Positions 1 to 7,809 of a DNA stretch of 48,069 nucleotides are shown here, one piece after another. The DNA is from Lachnospiraceae bacterium. Lineage in GTDB: Bacteria > Bacillota > Clostridia > Lachnospirales > Lachnospiraceae. Within the stretch, counting starts at the first letter, position 1, and every line of letters starts with the position of its first letter. The stretch lies in the NCBI GenBank assembly GCA_900757145.1, contig CAAEMT010000041.1:1-48069 (forward strand), in the 5' to 3' direction. The notes beneath the pieces were generated by a model. That model saw nothing but the letters and a program-made list of their open reading frames with translations. It did not search any database and had not been told where the DNA came from. Both the position numbers and the translations under genes were made by a program.

Positions 1-1
1 G

Positions 2-142
2 GGTGAGCGTGTGATCGGTACAGAGCTTGCAAAATATCTGGTAGATGTATGGCTTTCTTGTGATTTTGCAGGCGGGGGCTCTGCTCCTAAGGTTGCCCGC
101 ATCAATGAGTTGGAACGGCAGCATATTCAGGCTGCAAAGTAA
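2..142 (+). CDS. RpiB/LacA/LacB family sugar-phosphate isomerase, C-terminal fragment
   Basis: The window opens inside a gene. The 46 visible codons read into GERVIGTELAKYLVDVW, followed by GGGSAPKVARINELE and a stop. This is the typical C-terminus of ribose-5-phosphate isomerase B and the LacA/B isomerases, where a conserved R-V-I-G-x-E-L-A segment is followed by an F-x-G-G tail and a helix rich in A-R-I-x-x-L-E. These are cytosolic enzymes that interconvert aldo- and keto-pentose or hexose phosphates. The active-site residues lie upstream of the window, so the substrate cannot be judged. A terminator hairpin follows about 50 nt after the stop. Confidence 0.75.
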   Translation, partial: GERVIGTELAKYLVDVWLSCDFAGGGSAPKVARINELERQHIQAAK

Positions 143-189
143 TTCCGTATTGATTATATCAGCAATGATACACTGACATAACTAAGACA

Positions 190-242
190 ATAGACTGACA
201 GGCATTGGCGTTAAAAAGCTGATGTCTGTTCGTCTATTTTTG
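190..242 (+). terminator. Rho-independent terminator after the isomerase gene
   Basis: An interrupted stem pairs ATAGAC (190-195) with GTCTAT (232-237). Inside it ACAG pairs with CTGT and CAT with ATG. A run of five T follows at 237-241. It separates the isomerase gene from the MarR promoter. Confidence 0.7.
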
Positions 243-317
243 GCACTTTATCAAGAGTTGGGGAGAAATATTTTTCGAGTCATTAGAACTGCAAAAATAC
301 GCAGCTACGGAAAGCTA

Positions 318-374
318 TTGACATCTCAACAAGTATATGATACACTCCATACTTGTTGAGATGTCAACAAGTAT
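318..374 (+). promoter_or_regulatory. marR-ADH-ALDH promoter with overlapping MarR operator
   Basis: A -35 TTGACA (318-323) and a -10-like TACACT (341-346) are 17 nt apart. A perfect 16-bp inverted repeat, ACATCTCAACAAGTAT (321-336) and its complement (349-364), covers the -35 and runs past the -10. A third partial half-site, CAACAAGTAT (365-374), follows directly. A site in this position would block RNA polymerase, so autorepression by the MarR protein starting at 390 is the natural reading. The function is inferred; the symmetry is seen. Confidence 0.75.
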
Positions 375-389
375 GGAGGAGAACTCTAA

Positions 390-836
390 ATGGAAGCAAG
401 ATTTGAGAAATTTACGGTTCTGATCAACAGGATCAACCGCAATATAAAAAAGATTAAAAATCAGGAAATGATAGAATACCATTTAAGAAGCATTCATATT
501 TCTTGTCTCTATTATTTGTATTCGTCAGGCAGTATTACAGCTACAAGACTTTCTGAGTGTTGCGAAGAGGATAAAGCAACTATTTCCCGTGCAGTCGATT
601 ATCTGGGAAAAAACGGATATCTGGAGTGTGGGGAAAAAAGCGTGAAGCGTTATAATGCGCCGTTGATTTTAACTGAAAAGGGAAGAGAAGTAGGGGAAAA
701 GATTGCTGATAAGATTGCCGGAGTGCTTGATGAGATCAGCGTAGGACTTACGGAGGATGAGCGGATCGCATTTTACCGCAGTCTGTCTATCATCAGCAAA
801 AGTCTGGATCAGATAGCTTCTAAATATGAGAGATAA
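390..836 (+). CDS. MarR family transcriptional regulator
   Basis: This 148-residue protein has the size and layout of MarR repressors: an N-terminal dimerisation helix, a winged helix-turn-helix at about residues 50-100 (SITATRLSECCEEDKATISRAV is the recognition region, followed by the wing, YLECGEKSVKRYNAPLILTEKG), and C-terminal dimer helices. MarR proteins bind palindromic operators as dimers and release them on binding small ligands or on oxidation. The GGAGGAGA ribosome site lies 7 nt before the ATG. The gene is first of an apparent three-gene operon with the two dehydrogenases, and the palindrome over its promoter implies it represses the whole unit. Its inducer is unknown; an alcohol, aldehyde or aromatic compound would fit the neighbours. 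Confidence 0.85.
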   Translation: MEARFEKFTVLINRINRNIKKIKNQEMIEYHLRSIHISCLYYLYSSGSITATRLSECCEEDKATISRAVDYLGKNGYLECGEKSVKRYNAPLILTEKGREVGEKIADKIAGVLDEISVGLTEDERIAFYRSLSIISKSLDQIASKYER

Positions 837-845
837 GGTGATGTT

Positions 846-2060
846 ATGTTTTTGATTAAAGCGGTATTCTGTCGTGCAGTTCAGACTGCGTTTCGGATTG
901 CTCTGCCTCTTCTTCCGTATCGGGAGCCCGAGATCGTGGATTCGTGTGAGGCATTTGCAAAAGTATGTAAAAAAGAAAAGATAAGCTCAACTTTGATTGT
1001 TACAGATAAAGGGATTGTAGCGCATGGTCTGACGACATCACTGGAAAAAATGTTAAAGGAAAATGATATTTCTTTTGTTATCTACGACAATACACAGCCA
1101 AATCCAACGGTGTGTAATGTTGAAGAAGCGCTGGAATATTATCACAGGTATCACTGTGATGCTTTAATTGCTGTCGGGGGAGGCTCTTCGATGGATTGTG
1201 CAAAGGCGGTAGGTGCGCGTGTAGCATATCCGAAGAGAACGGTAGGGCAGATGAAAGGGATTCTCCGCGTGCTGCGTAAGCTGCCTGTATTGATTGCCAT
1301 CCCGACTACAGCAGGTACGGGAAGCGAGGTGACACTTGCATCGGTGATTACGGATGGTGGCAAGCAGCACAAGTATGCTATGATGAGCTTTCCTCTGATT
1401 CCGTCCTATGCAGTTCTCGATGCTTCACTCACCTGCTCTTTGCCGCCTTATCTGACAGCAACAACGGGTATGGATGCGCTTACTCATGCGGTGGAAGCGT
1501 ATATAGGACGATCTACAACGAGACAGACGAGGAGGCTGGCGCTTGAGTCAGTGCGGCTTATATTTCAGAATGTGGAAGTTGCGTATACAGATGGGTATAA
1601 TCGCAGAGCAAGGAGCAGTATGCTGCTTGCAGCGTACAAAGCAGGTATTGCTTTCTCTAAATCCTACGTCGGATATGTCCATGCAGTTGCACATTCGCTT
1701 GGCGGGCAGTATGGTATTGCGCACGGTCTTGCAAATGCTGTTGTTCTTCCTTACATACTGGAAGCGTACGGAAAAAGTATATACAAAAAGCTGAATCGGC
1801 TCGGTATGGCGGCGGGTGTGTGTCAGAAAACAGATACGGATGAAGACGGGGCAAAGAAATTTATTGCGGCAGTAAAGGGTATGAATATAAGAATGGGTAT
1901 TCCGGATAAGCTTCCGGGAATCAGGAAAGAGGATATTCCGGTCATGGCAAAGCATGCAGAGCGCGAGGCAAATCCACTGTATCCGGTACCGAAGCTGATG
2001 ACAAGGCGGGAGTTAGAAGAGTTTTATTATCAGATTGCAGATTGGAGTGAGAAAGCATGA
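846..2060 (+). CDS. Iron-containing (group III) alcohol dehydrogenase
   Basis: This 404-residue cytosolic enzyme would catalyse NAD(P)-dependent interconversion of alcohols and aldehydes. The Rossmann half carries GGGSSMD (111-117) and PTTAGTGSE (153-161). The C-terminal half carries the metal site: D210 and H214 in GMDALTHAVEAY, then H279 and H293 in VHAVAHSLGGQYGIAHG, with the same 4- and 14-residue spacings as in FucO-type enzymes. The start lies 9 nt after the marR stop behind AAGGTG. Its stop overlaps the start of the aldehyde dehydrogenase by 4 nt (ATGA), so the two are translationally coupled. Together they could reduce or oxidise an aldehyde in two steps. Substrate not determinable. 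Confidence 0.9.
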   Translation: MFLIKAVFCRAVQTAFRIALPLLPYREPEIVDSCEAFAKVCKKEKISSTLIVTDKGIVAHGLTTSLEKMLKENDISFVIYDNTQPNPTVCNVEEALEYYHRYHCDALIAVGGGSSMDCAKAVGARVAYPKRTVGQMKGILRVLRKLPVLIAIPTTAGTGSEVTLASVITDGGKQHKYAMMSFPLIPSYAVLDASLTCSLPPYLTATTGMDALTHAVEAYIGRSTTRQTRRLALESVRLIFQNVEVAYTDGYNRRARSSMLLAAYKAGIAFSKSYVGYVHAVAHSLGGQYGIAHGLANAVVLPYILEAYGKSIYKKLNRLGMAAGVCQKTDTDEDGAKKFIAAVKGMNIRMGIPDKLPGIRKEDIPVMAKHAEREANPLYPVPKLMTRRELEEFYYQIADWSEKA

Positions 2061-3439
2061 CAAATACACAGATAGGTTCACTGCTGGATGCACAGAGAAA
2101 ATATTATAAAACAGGCGTTACGATTCCTGTAGACTTTCGGATCGCGCAGCTGAAAAAGTTGTATGGAACAGTGAAAAAATATCAGCAAGAGATTGATGAT
2201 GCGTTAAGATCGGATCTTGGAAAGAGCAGCTTCGAGAGTTTCATGTGCGAAAGCGGGCTTGTACTTTCTGAGATATCCTATATGATCCGCCATACAAGGC
2301 GTTTGGCGCGGAAAAAGACGGTGCATACGCCTCTTGCTCAGTTTGCTTCCCACAGCTACACACAGGCGGTTCCGTATGGGAATACGCTGATTATGAGTCC
2401 GTGGAATTATCCGCTTCTTCTGACTCTTGATCCTCTTGCAGATGCGATTGCCGCGGGTAATACTGCGATTGTAAAGCCGAGCGCATACTCTCCGGCTACG
2501 AGCCGTATTCTGGAAAAGATCCTTGGCGAGTGCTTCGCACCGGAATATGTGGCAGTGGTGACAGGCGGAAGGGCGGAAAATGCAGCTTTGCTGGAGCAGA
2601 AATTTGATTTTGTGTTTTTTACGGGCAGTCAGGCAGTCGGGCGGGAGGTGCTGCGCCATACGGCAGAATATCTGACTCCAACGGTCTTAGAGCTTGGTGG
2701 AAAGAGTCCTTGTATCGTAGATGCGAGTGCAAATATTCCCCTGGCGGCAAAAAGAATCGTATTCGGGAAATATTTAAACTGCGGACAGACATGTGTCGCT
2801 CCGGATTATGTGTTATGTGAGCGCAAAGTGAAAGATCGGTTTGTTGCAGAGGTGATAAAAGAAATAAAACGACAGTACGGCGAGAAACCGCTCCAAAATG
2901 GTGGCTATGGAAGGATTATTAATGAAAAACATTTTGAGCGCCTTTGCGGTCTGATCGATCCTGACAAAGTAGTGATAGGCGCAGAGATAAATAAAAAGAC
3001 GTATCAGATCGCGCCGACTGTAATGGATCGTGTGACAGAGGAGGATGCGGTGATGGGGGAGGAGATATTCGGACCGATCCTGCCGATTTTGACCTTTGAG
3101 GATTTTGATACGATGATCGATTCGCTTAAAGATAAGGATAAGCCGCTTGCTCTGTATCTGTTCTCGTGTGATAAAGGTCATATTAGAACAGTGACGCAGG
3201 AGCTGTCTTACGGCGGTGGCTGCATCAATGATGTTGTGATCCATCTGACTACAAGTGAAATGGGATTTGGCGGCATCGGAGAGAGTGGGATGGGAAGTTA
3301 TCATGGGAAATGCGGGTTTGCGGCATTCTCACATGAAAAGTCGATTGTTGACAAAAAGACATGGCTTGATCTGCCGATGCGATATCAGCCTTATACGAAC
3401 AAAATATATGAAAAACTTCTGCATTTATTCCTGCGATAA
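2057..3439 (+). CDS. Aldehyde dehydrogenase (class 3-like, NAD(P)-dependent)
   Basis: A 460-residue aldehyde dehydrogenase, about 40 residues shorter than ALDH1/2 types and close to class 3 or YwdH-like enzymes. It has the oxyanion Asn in SPWNYP (N117), the cofactor motif FTGSQAVGREV (188-198), the general base E212 in LELGGKSP and the nucleophile C246 in NCGQTCVAPD. The C-terminal 30 residues are basic and aromatic, ending LLHLFLR, which resembles the membrane-leaning tail of fatty-aldehyde enzymes, although no clear transmembrane helix is present. It overlaps the upstream ADH gene by 4 nt. The product would be a carboxylate from an aldehyde made or used by ADH. Confidence 0.9.
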   Translation: MTNTQIGSLLDAQRKYYKTGVTIPVDFRIAQLKKLYGTVKKYQQEIDDALRSDLGKSSFESFMCESGLVLSEISYMIRHTRRLARKKTVHTPLAQFASHSYTQAVPYGNTLIMSPWNYPLLLTLDPLADAIAAGNTAIVKPSAYSPATSRILEKILGECFAPEYVAVVTGGRAENAALLEQKFDFVFFTGSQAVGREVLRHTAEYLTPTVLELGGKSPCIVDASANIPLAAKRIVFGKYLNCGQTCVAPDYVLCERKVKDRFVAEVIKEIKRQYGEKPLQNGGYGRIINEKHFERLCGLIDPDKVVIGAEINKKTYQIAPTVMDRVTEEDAVMGEEIFGPILPILTFEDFDTMIDSLKDKDKPLALYLFSCDKGHIRTVTQELSYGGGCINDVVIHLTTSEMGFGGIGESGMGSYHGKCGFAAFSHEKSIVDKKTWLDLPMRYQPYTNKIYEKLLHLFLR

Positions 3440-3511
3440 GTTCAGGATGAAGATGCATACTGGTTTTTGAAGATTATAAATGCATGATATAAATAGGAAA
3501 GGGAAAGAAAT

Positions 3512-4351
3512 ATGAAGACAAGAATTATCGTAGATTCAACGACAGACCTTATGCCGGAAGACAAAGAGCGCGTACATATTGTTCCGCTGACGCTGCACTT
3601 TGGTGATCAGGAGTATATGGATGGAGTGACGATTGATCATAAGACGTTTTATGAGAAGCTGATTGAATCAGATGTCCTTCCGACAACGAGCCAGGCAACT
3701 CCGGCTGCTTTTGAAAAGGAATATGAGGCTGCAAAAGAGGCGAATGAGGCGGCAGTTGTTATCACGATTTCTTCAAAGCTGTCCGGTACGTATCAGAGTG
3801 CTATGATCGCGGCAGCAGATTATGAGAATATTTTTGTGGTAGACAGCGGGACTGCTGCGATCGGAGGAGGTATCCTGACAGAGCTTGCATTGAAATACCT
3901 AGATGATGGGATGGATGCGGAGGCAATTGCAAAACAGCTTGAAGAGGATAAAAAGAAGATACTCATTGTAGCACTTGTAGATACGCTGGAATATCTGAAA
4001 AAGGGCGGACGAATTTCAAAAGCAGTCGCTTTCGCAGGTACGCTTCTGAATATGAAACCGGTTCTTTCAGTGGCAGACGGAGAAATCGCGATGCTCGGAA
4101 AAGCACGCGGTTCCAAGATGGGAAATAATCTTCTGGTACAGGAAATTCAAAAGGCAGGCGGAGTGGATTTTGATAAGCCGGTATTGCTTGGTTATACGGG
4201 ACTTTCCGACGCGCTTTTGCAAAAGTATATTGAGGACAGCAGACGGCTTTGGGAGCAAGGGATTTCCAATGTTCGCTATACGACGATCGGAAGTGTTATC
4301 GGAACACATGCGGGACCGGGGGCAATCGCGGCAGCATTTTTCGTGCAATAG
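3512..4351 (+). CDS. DegV family fatty-acid-binding protein
   Basis: A 279-residue DegV/FakB-type protein. It has the N-terminal IIVDSTTDL motif, the ligand-contact segment LPTTSQATPAAFEKEYE, the middle ISSKLSGTYQSA segment and LEYLKKGGRISKA, all hallmarks of the family. FakB proteins hold a fatty acid while the kinase FakA phosphorylates it for phospholipid synthesis. No fakA is visible here. The gene has a GGAAAGGGAAAG-rich ribosome site and stands 72 nt after the ALDH stop, possibly with its own weak promoter (TATAAA at 3488-3493). A bidirectional terminator follows. A second DegV paralogue lies at 21170-22063 on the other strand. Confidence 0.88.
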   Translation: MKTRIIVDSTTDLMPEDKERVHIVPLTLHFGDQEYMDGVTIDHKTFYEKLIESDVLPTTSQATPAAFEKEYEAAKEANEAAVVITISSKLSGTYQSAMIAAADYENIFVVDSGTAAIGGGILTELALKYLDDGMDAEAIAKQLEEDKKKILIVALVDTLEYLKKGGRISKAVAFAGTLLNMKPVLSVADGEIAMLGKARGSKMGNNLLVQEIQKAGGVDFDKPVLLGYTGLSDALLQKYIEDSRRLWEQGISNVRYTTIGSVIGTHAGPGAIAAAFFVQ

Positions 4352-4396
4352 AAAATCCGGCATTTTTGGGGTGGCATAAAACAGTAAAACAATAAA

Positions 4397-4462
4397 ATCA
4401 AAAATCCCACAGCCTGCAGCACTGCGCATAAGATGCGTGCTGTAAGCGGTGGGATTTTTGAT
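4397..4462. terminator. Bidirectional terminator between convergent genes
   Basis: A 14-bp perfect stem pairs ATCAAAAATCCCAC (4397-4410) with GTGGGATTTTTGAT (4449-4462). The loop holds a further pairing, CAGCAC with GTGCTG. Because the stem has A on one side and T on the other, it supplies a U-tract in both directions. It serves the DegV gene (plus) and the wall hydrolase (minus). Confidence 0.85.
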
Positions 4463-4509
4463 ATATGATCTGGTACAACAGATAATAAGCTTCTGCTATA
4501 TTCGCTGTA

Positions 4510-6480
4510 TTAGTACCAGTAACGTACGGCTCGGATTGGCGTCTGGTAATTGTAATTTGATACCTTAATGCCGCCTGCCGGATACGGCTGCGAGTTGCTT
4601 GCGTGGACGAGCTTACCATTTCCCATATAGATACCTACGTGAGAAGCGTAAGGCGGATTGCTCGAACCGTAGAAGATCAGGTCACCCGGCAGTATACTGG
4701 ACATATCTACAACGACTGCTTTCTTGTATCCTAGTTTACTGTAATAATCGTTCGGGCCTTTCATCTGATCATCTGCAACGCGCAGCAGACTGATATTGAA
4801 ATTTTTGAATACAGTCTGGACAAAGCCGGAGCAGTCAGCGCCGTTTGTCAGGCTTGTGCCCCCATAGACGTATTTATTGCCGACATAATTCAGGGCGAAA
4901 TTGACGATTCTGCCGCCGAGTGTGGCGTCTGATACCTTTAGGCTCTCTTCGGCAATGACAACGCCGTTTTTGTTGATCGTATACTGTTTTGAACCTACAA
5001 CGATCGTCATCTGCGTAGCCAGCCGACCGTCCGGGTAGAAGTAGTATTTTTTGCTCCCAATGTCTTGTATGCCTGTCACCATAGCACCTGTGGAAGAAAA
5101 ATAATACTTGTTGTTTTCTATGGTGTACCATCCGGTCACCATATTGGCATTTGCGTCAAAATAATATTTAATACCATTGACAGTCGACCATCCGATTGTC
5201 TTCTCCTGCCCGGTGCGTGCGCCGTCCGGTCCAACGTAATACTTGCCGACCCATGTATTTTTCGCCATTTTTCCGGTGCTTTGGAAATAATAGTACTTTC
5301 CCTTTATTTTCTCCCATCTGTTCTTTGCGGCTTTGCCGCCCTTGCGGAAATAGTAGGTGTCTGCACCGATGTCGATTTTTGTGTTTTTGGCTTTGGCTCC
5401 AGTCGTTGGATCAAAGTAGTACAGATGCTTTCCAACGGCTGAGAGACCTTTAAGGACTGCGCCTGTACTGGAAGCATAATACTTACCGGACCACAGCCAG
5501 CGTCCTTTTTGGAGCTGCCCCCTTACATTCAGAAAATACCTCTGATTGTTTACAGTAATCCATCCGGTCTTTTTCTGTCCTGTCTGCGGATCGAAGTAAT
5601 ACGTATAACCTTTGACAGTAGTGAACCCGGAGGCGCGTTTTCCGCCTTTCTTAACGTATCTGTCGCCGATCCATTTTTTCTTCTGCATGACGCCTTTTTT
5701 ATCAAAGTAATAGTAATGTCCGCTGTATTTGATCCATCCGGTCATTTTTTTTCCATTGGCGTCAAACATATATTTCTTTTTGCCTATTTTGTTAAGACCT
5801 GTGGCCATAGCGCCGTTGCTTTTTAGGTATTTACCGTTTACCCACTGACTTTTGAGGATAACGCCTTTGGACGGACCGGCAAAGTATGTGCTGCCGCCGA
5901 TGCGCAGCCACCCTTTTTGTAAAAGTCCTGTCGTCGGATGGAGATAATATGTCTTTCCGCCGACATTGAGCCATCCTTTGACCTTATTACTATTTGTATC
6001 GTAATAATATGTCCGGCCTCCGTCTGTCACCCAGCCGACATTGTTTTTGACTCCGGTGTATTTTCCGTCGGCGCCTACCCATTTGCCGTTGATCCATTCA
6101 TTTACGGCGAGTGTGCCGTCCTCATGCAGATAGTAATTGCCTATCCATCTATCAGCAGCGAGAACACCATTTTTGTCTGCGTAATAGCGCTTCCCGTCTG
6201 CGGCAGTGATCCAGCCCTTCTGCATGATACCTTTTTCATTAAAATAGTACAGTTTTTTATTGATTTCCTGTACGCCGGTCTGCATAATTCCCTTGGAATT
6301 GAAGTAGTACCAGTATTTATCAATCTGCCGCAGCCCTGTGACATATCCAGGGCTTGCGCTCTGCGTATAAATGATGCCGGATTCAGTCGTCTTCCATGCC
6401 GCACTCGCTGTCACAACGGGGGAGCAGACGGTAAGAAGTCCTGCAAGAGACAGCATCAGAAATGCCTTGCTTTTCTTCAT
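4510..6480 (-). CDS. Secreted GW-repeat NlpC/P60 cell-wall hydrolase
   Basis: A 656-residue exported protein. Residues 1-28 are a signal peptide (lysine start, hydrophobic core, ASAAW cleavage region). About residues 30-520 are some 20-residue aromatic repeats of the type G-W-x-x-x-x-G-x-x-Y-Y-F-D, the choline- or glucan-binding repeat fold, which would hold the protein on wall polymers. The C-terminal 130 residues are an NlpC/P60 domain with C550 in NGADCSGFVQ, H614 in ASHVGIYMGNG and H626 in KLVHAS as the likely Cys-His-His triad. It should cut peptidoglycan stem peptides outside the cell. AAAGGA lies 8 nt before the ATG. It is a single-gene unit with a promoter at 6548-6576 and a terminator at 4397-4462. 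Confidence 0.9.
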   Translation of the reverse strand: MKKSKAFLMLSLAGLLTVCSPVVTASAAWKTTESGIIYTQSASPGYVTGLRQIDKYWYYFNSKGIMQTGVQEINKKLYYFNEKGIMQKGWITAADGKRYYADKNGVLAADRWIGNYYLHEDGTLAVNEWINGKWVGADGKYTGVKNNVGWVTDGGRTYYYDTNSNKVKGWLNVGGKTYYLHPTTGLLQKGWLRIGGSTYFAGPSKGVILKSQWVNGKYLKSNGAMATGLNKIGKKKYMFDANGKKMTGWIKYSGHYYYFDKKGVMQKKKWIGDRYVKKGGKRASGFTTVKGYTYYFDPQTGQKKTGWITVNNQRYFLNVRGQLQKGRWLWSGKYYASSTGAVLKGLSAVGKHLYYFDPTTGAKAKNTKIDIGADTYYFRKGGKAAKNRWEKIKGKYYYFQSTGKMAKNTWVGKYYVGPDGARTGQEKTIGWSTVNGIKYYFDANANMVTGWYTIENNKYYFSSTGAMVTGIQDIGSKKYYFYPDGRLATQMTIVVGSKQYTINKNGVVIAEESLKVSDATLGGRIVNFALNYVGNKYVYGGTSLTNGADCSGFVQTVFKNFNISLLRVADDQMKGPNDYYSKLGYKKAVVVDMSSILPGDLIFYGSSNPPYASHVGIYMGNGKLVHASNSQPYPAGGIKVSNYNYQTPIRAVRYWY

Positions 6481-6547
6481 AATATGAAATCCTTTCAGGT
6501 TTGTGGTCAGAGATTAAAAATTACAAAACTTTTACATCTTAGTTAAG

Positions 6548-6576
6548 ATACTACCTGATATTTAACAAAAAGTCAA
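6548..6576 (-). promoter_or_regulatory. Sigma-A promoter of the NlpC/P60 gene
   Basis: Read on the minus strand, TTGACT (6571-6576) and TAGTAT (6548-6553) are separated by 17 nt, 68 nt upstream of the start codon. An AT-rich inverted repeat (AGTCAA at 6571-6576 with TTGACT at 6595-6600) covers the -35 and might be a regulator site. Confidence 0.65.
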
Positions 6577-6723
6577 TAACTTATAAAGTATTGCTTGACT
6601 TTTTTTGGATATCTGAGAAAATAAAAAATAGCATCAGTACACGGAAAATAAGCATGATAAAGATACCTGTGTACAATGGATAGAAATGGTGCGGAAGATA
6701 TAGAAGACAATGGAGAGTAGAGT

Positions 6724-7380
6724 ATGAGACTGAGGAATATACCGGGATCGCGAGAGGCGATCGCAGCCAGTGAATACGTAGTTCATGAGGATATTATGCG
6801 GGAAAAAAGAGGCTGCTGGAACGAAGTGTTTGAAAATGACCATCCGATTTTTCTCGAAGTGGGAATGGGAAAGGGAAGATTTATCACAGAGCTTGCGATG
6901 CAGAATCCACAGCATAATTACGTTGGGATCGAGAAGTATTCAAGCGTACTCCTGCGTGCCTTAGAAAAGCGAGGAGAGCTGCCGGAACTTACAAACCTGA
7001 TGTTCCTTCGCATGGATGCAGAGGATATTGCGGAGGTATTCGGTGAGAATGAGGTATCGGGAATCTACCTGAATTTTTCAGATCCGTGGCCGAAAGACAG
7101 GCACGCGAAACGCCGTCTGCCAAGCCGGGAATTTCTCGCAAGGTATGACAGGATACTGAAGCCGGAGGGAAAAGTAGAGTTTAAGACTGATAACAGAGCG
7201 CTGTTTGAGTTCGCACTGGAAGAGGCGAAGGCGGCGGGCTGGCGCATCGAAGCGCATACTTTTGATCTGCACCATGATGAGAAAATGGTACAGGGAAATA
7301 TTATGACGGAATATGAAGAGCGTTTTTCATCGCAGGGCAATCCGATCTGCAAGATGATCATATCCAGAGTAAAAGCATAA
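6724..7380 (+). CDS. trmB: tRNA (guanine-N7-)-methyltransferase TrmB
   Basis: A 218-residue SAM-dependent methyltransferase that makes m7G46 in tRNA variable loops. It starts with the family's MRLRNIPGSRE, then FLEVGMGKGRFITELA (SAM loop, about 38-53), NYVGIEKYSSVLLRALEK, and the signature LNFSDPWPKDRHAKRRL at about 117-133, whose Asp and basic residues act in catalysis and tRNA binding. The end, EERFSSQGNPICKMI, is also typical. Length is normal for the family. It is transcribed away from the NlpC/P60 gene and has only a weak ribosome site (GGAGAG, 5 nt before the ATG). Confidence 0.95.
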   Translation: MRLRNIPGSREAIAASEYVVHEDIMREKRGCWNEVFENDHPIFLEVGMGKGRFITELAMQNPQHNYVGIEKYSSVLLRALEKRGELPELTNLMFLRMDAEDIAEVFGENEVSGIYLNFSDPWPKDRHAKRRLPSREFLARYDRILKPEGKVEFKTDNRALFEFALEEAKAAGWRIEAHTFDLHHDEKMVQGNIMTEYEERFSSQGNPICKMIISRVKA

Positions 7381-7405
7381 AGGACATAGTATTTTTAATT
7401 TAAGT

Positions 7406-7461
7406 ATATGTATTTTGCCAAGTTAGATATTTTTATACTTCACGGGACAAGAAATACATAT
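7406..7461. repeat. AT-rich inverted repeat upstream of the micro-ORF
   Basis: ATATGTATTT (7406-7415) is matched by its exact complement AAATACATAT (7452-7461) with 36 nt between. It lies between trmB and the small ORF at 7499. It could be an operator or part of a promoter region; nothing identifies a cognate protein. Confidence 0.35.
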
Positions 7462-7498
7462 TATATAAATAAGAAGAGATGCGTTTGAGGTAACTGCT

Positions 7499-7636
7499 AT
7501 GCGGCTTTTCGGAATCCGGAAAAAACTCTATAGGTTAACGTATGATAAGCCGGGGATAAACAAAAAAGTAATACAGCTTCGCCGTTCTTTTGATGAGGTG
7601 AAAAAATTGCTCGGAGGAAAAGAAAAAGCGAAGTAA
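7499..7636 (+). CDS. Small Spo0E-like protein (putative)
   Basis: A 45-codon ORF with ATG at 7499 and a GAGG box 8 nt upstream, too short for most gene callers. It encodes IRKKLYRL, a short polar turn with a Gly, then INKKVIQLRRSFDEVKKLL. This two-helix plan, with L-R-K-K-L-Y in helix 1 and V-I-x-L-x-x-x-x-D in helix 2, resembles Spo0E-family aspartyl-phosphate phosphatases. These tiny cytosolic proteins dephosphorylate Spo0A~P and delay sporulation. The SQELD signature is only partly kept (RRSFD), although the key Asp is present. A terminator follows 65 nt later. The coding call is moderate and the family assignment tentative. Confidence 0.45.
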   Translation: MRLFGIRKKLYRLTYDKPGINKKVIQLRRSFDEVKKLLGGKEKAK

Positions 7637-7700
7637 GAGGAGAGCTGGGAAACAAAGTGAAAAGCTAAAGCGCAAGTAAGATAAAAGCAGAGACAAAAAG

Positions 7701-7760
7701 AGACCGCTGCAGGAGTTCTAATGGCTGATGTGCCATGAAACTTGCAGCGGTCTTCTTGTA
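7701..7760 (+). terminator. Rho-independent terminator
   Basis: AGACCGCTGCA (7701-7711) pairs perfectly with TGCAGCGGTCT (7743-7753), followed by TCTTGT. It ends the trmB/micro-ORF unit. The minus-strand permease gene ends at 7810, so this hairpin may also serve that gene. Confidence 0.7.
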
Positions 7761-7797
7761 TCATAGGATAGATCTTGTCATGCTGACGCGCGAGAAC
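7761..7797. repeat. Copy of a dispersed post-terminator sequence
   Basis: The segment starting TCATAGGATAGATCTTGTCA matches 36749-36783 (TCATAGGAAAGACCTTGTTA) at about 28 of 35 positions. Both copies start directly after a terminator. Here the matching right arm has decayed. Confidence 0.4.
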
Positions 7798-7809
7798 CAT
7801 CCGTAGGAT

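Noticed and set aside
5938..6546. 202-codon plus-strand ORF
   Set aside because: It lies antisense to the GW-repeat hydrolase, with no suitable start region or recognisable protein features.
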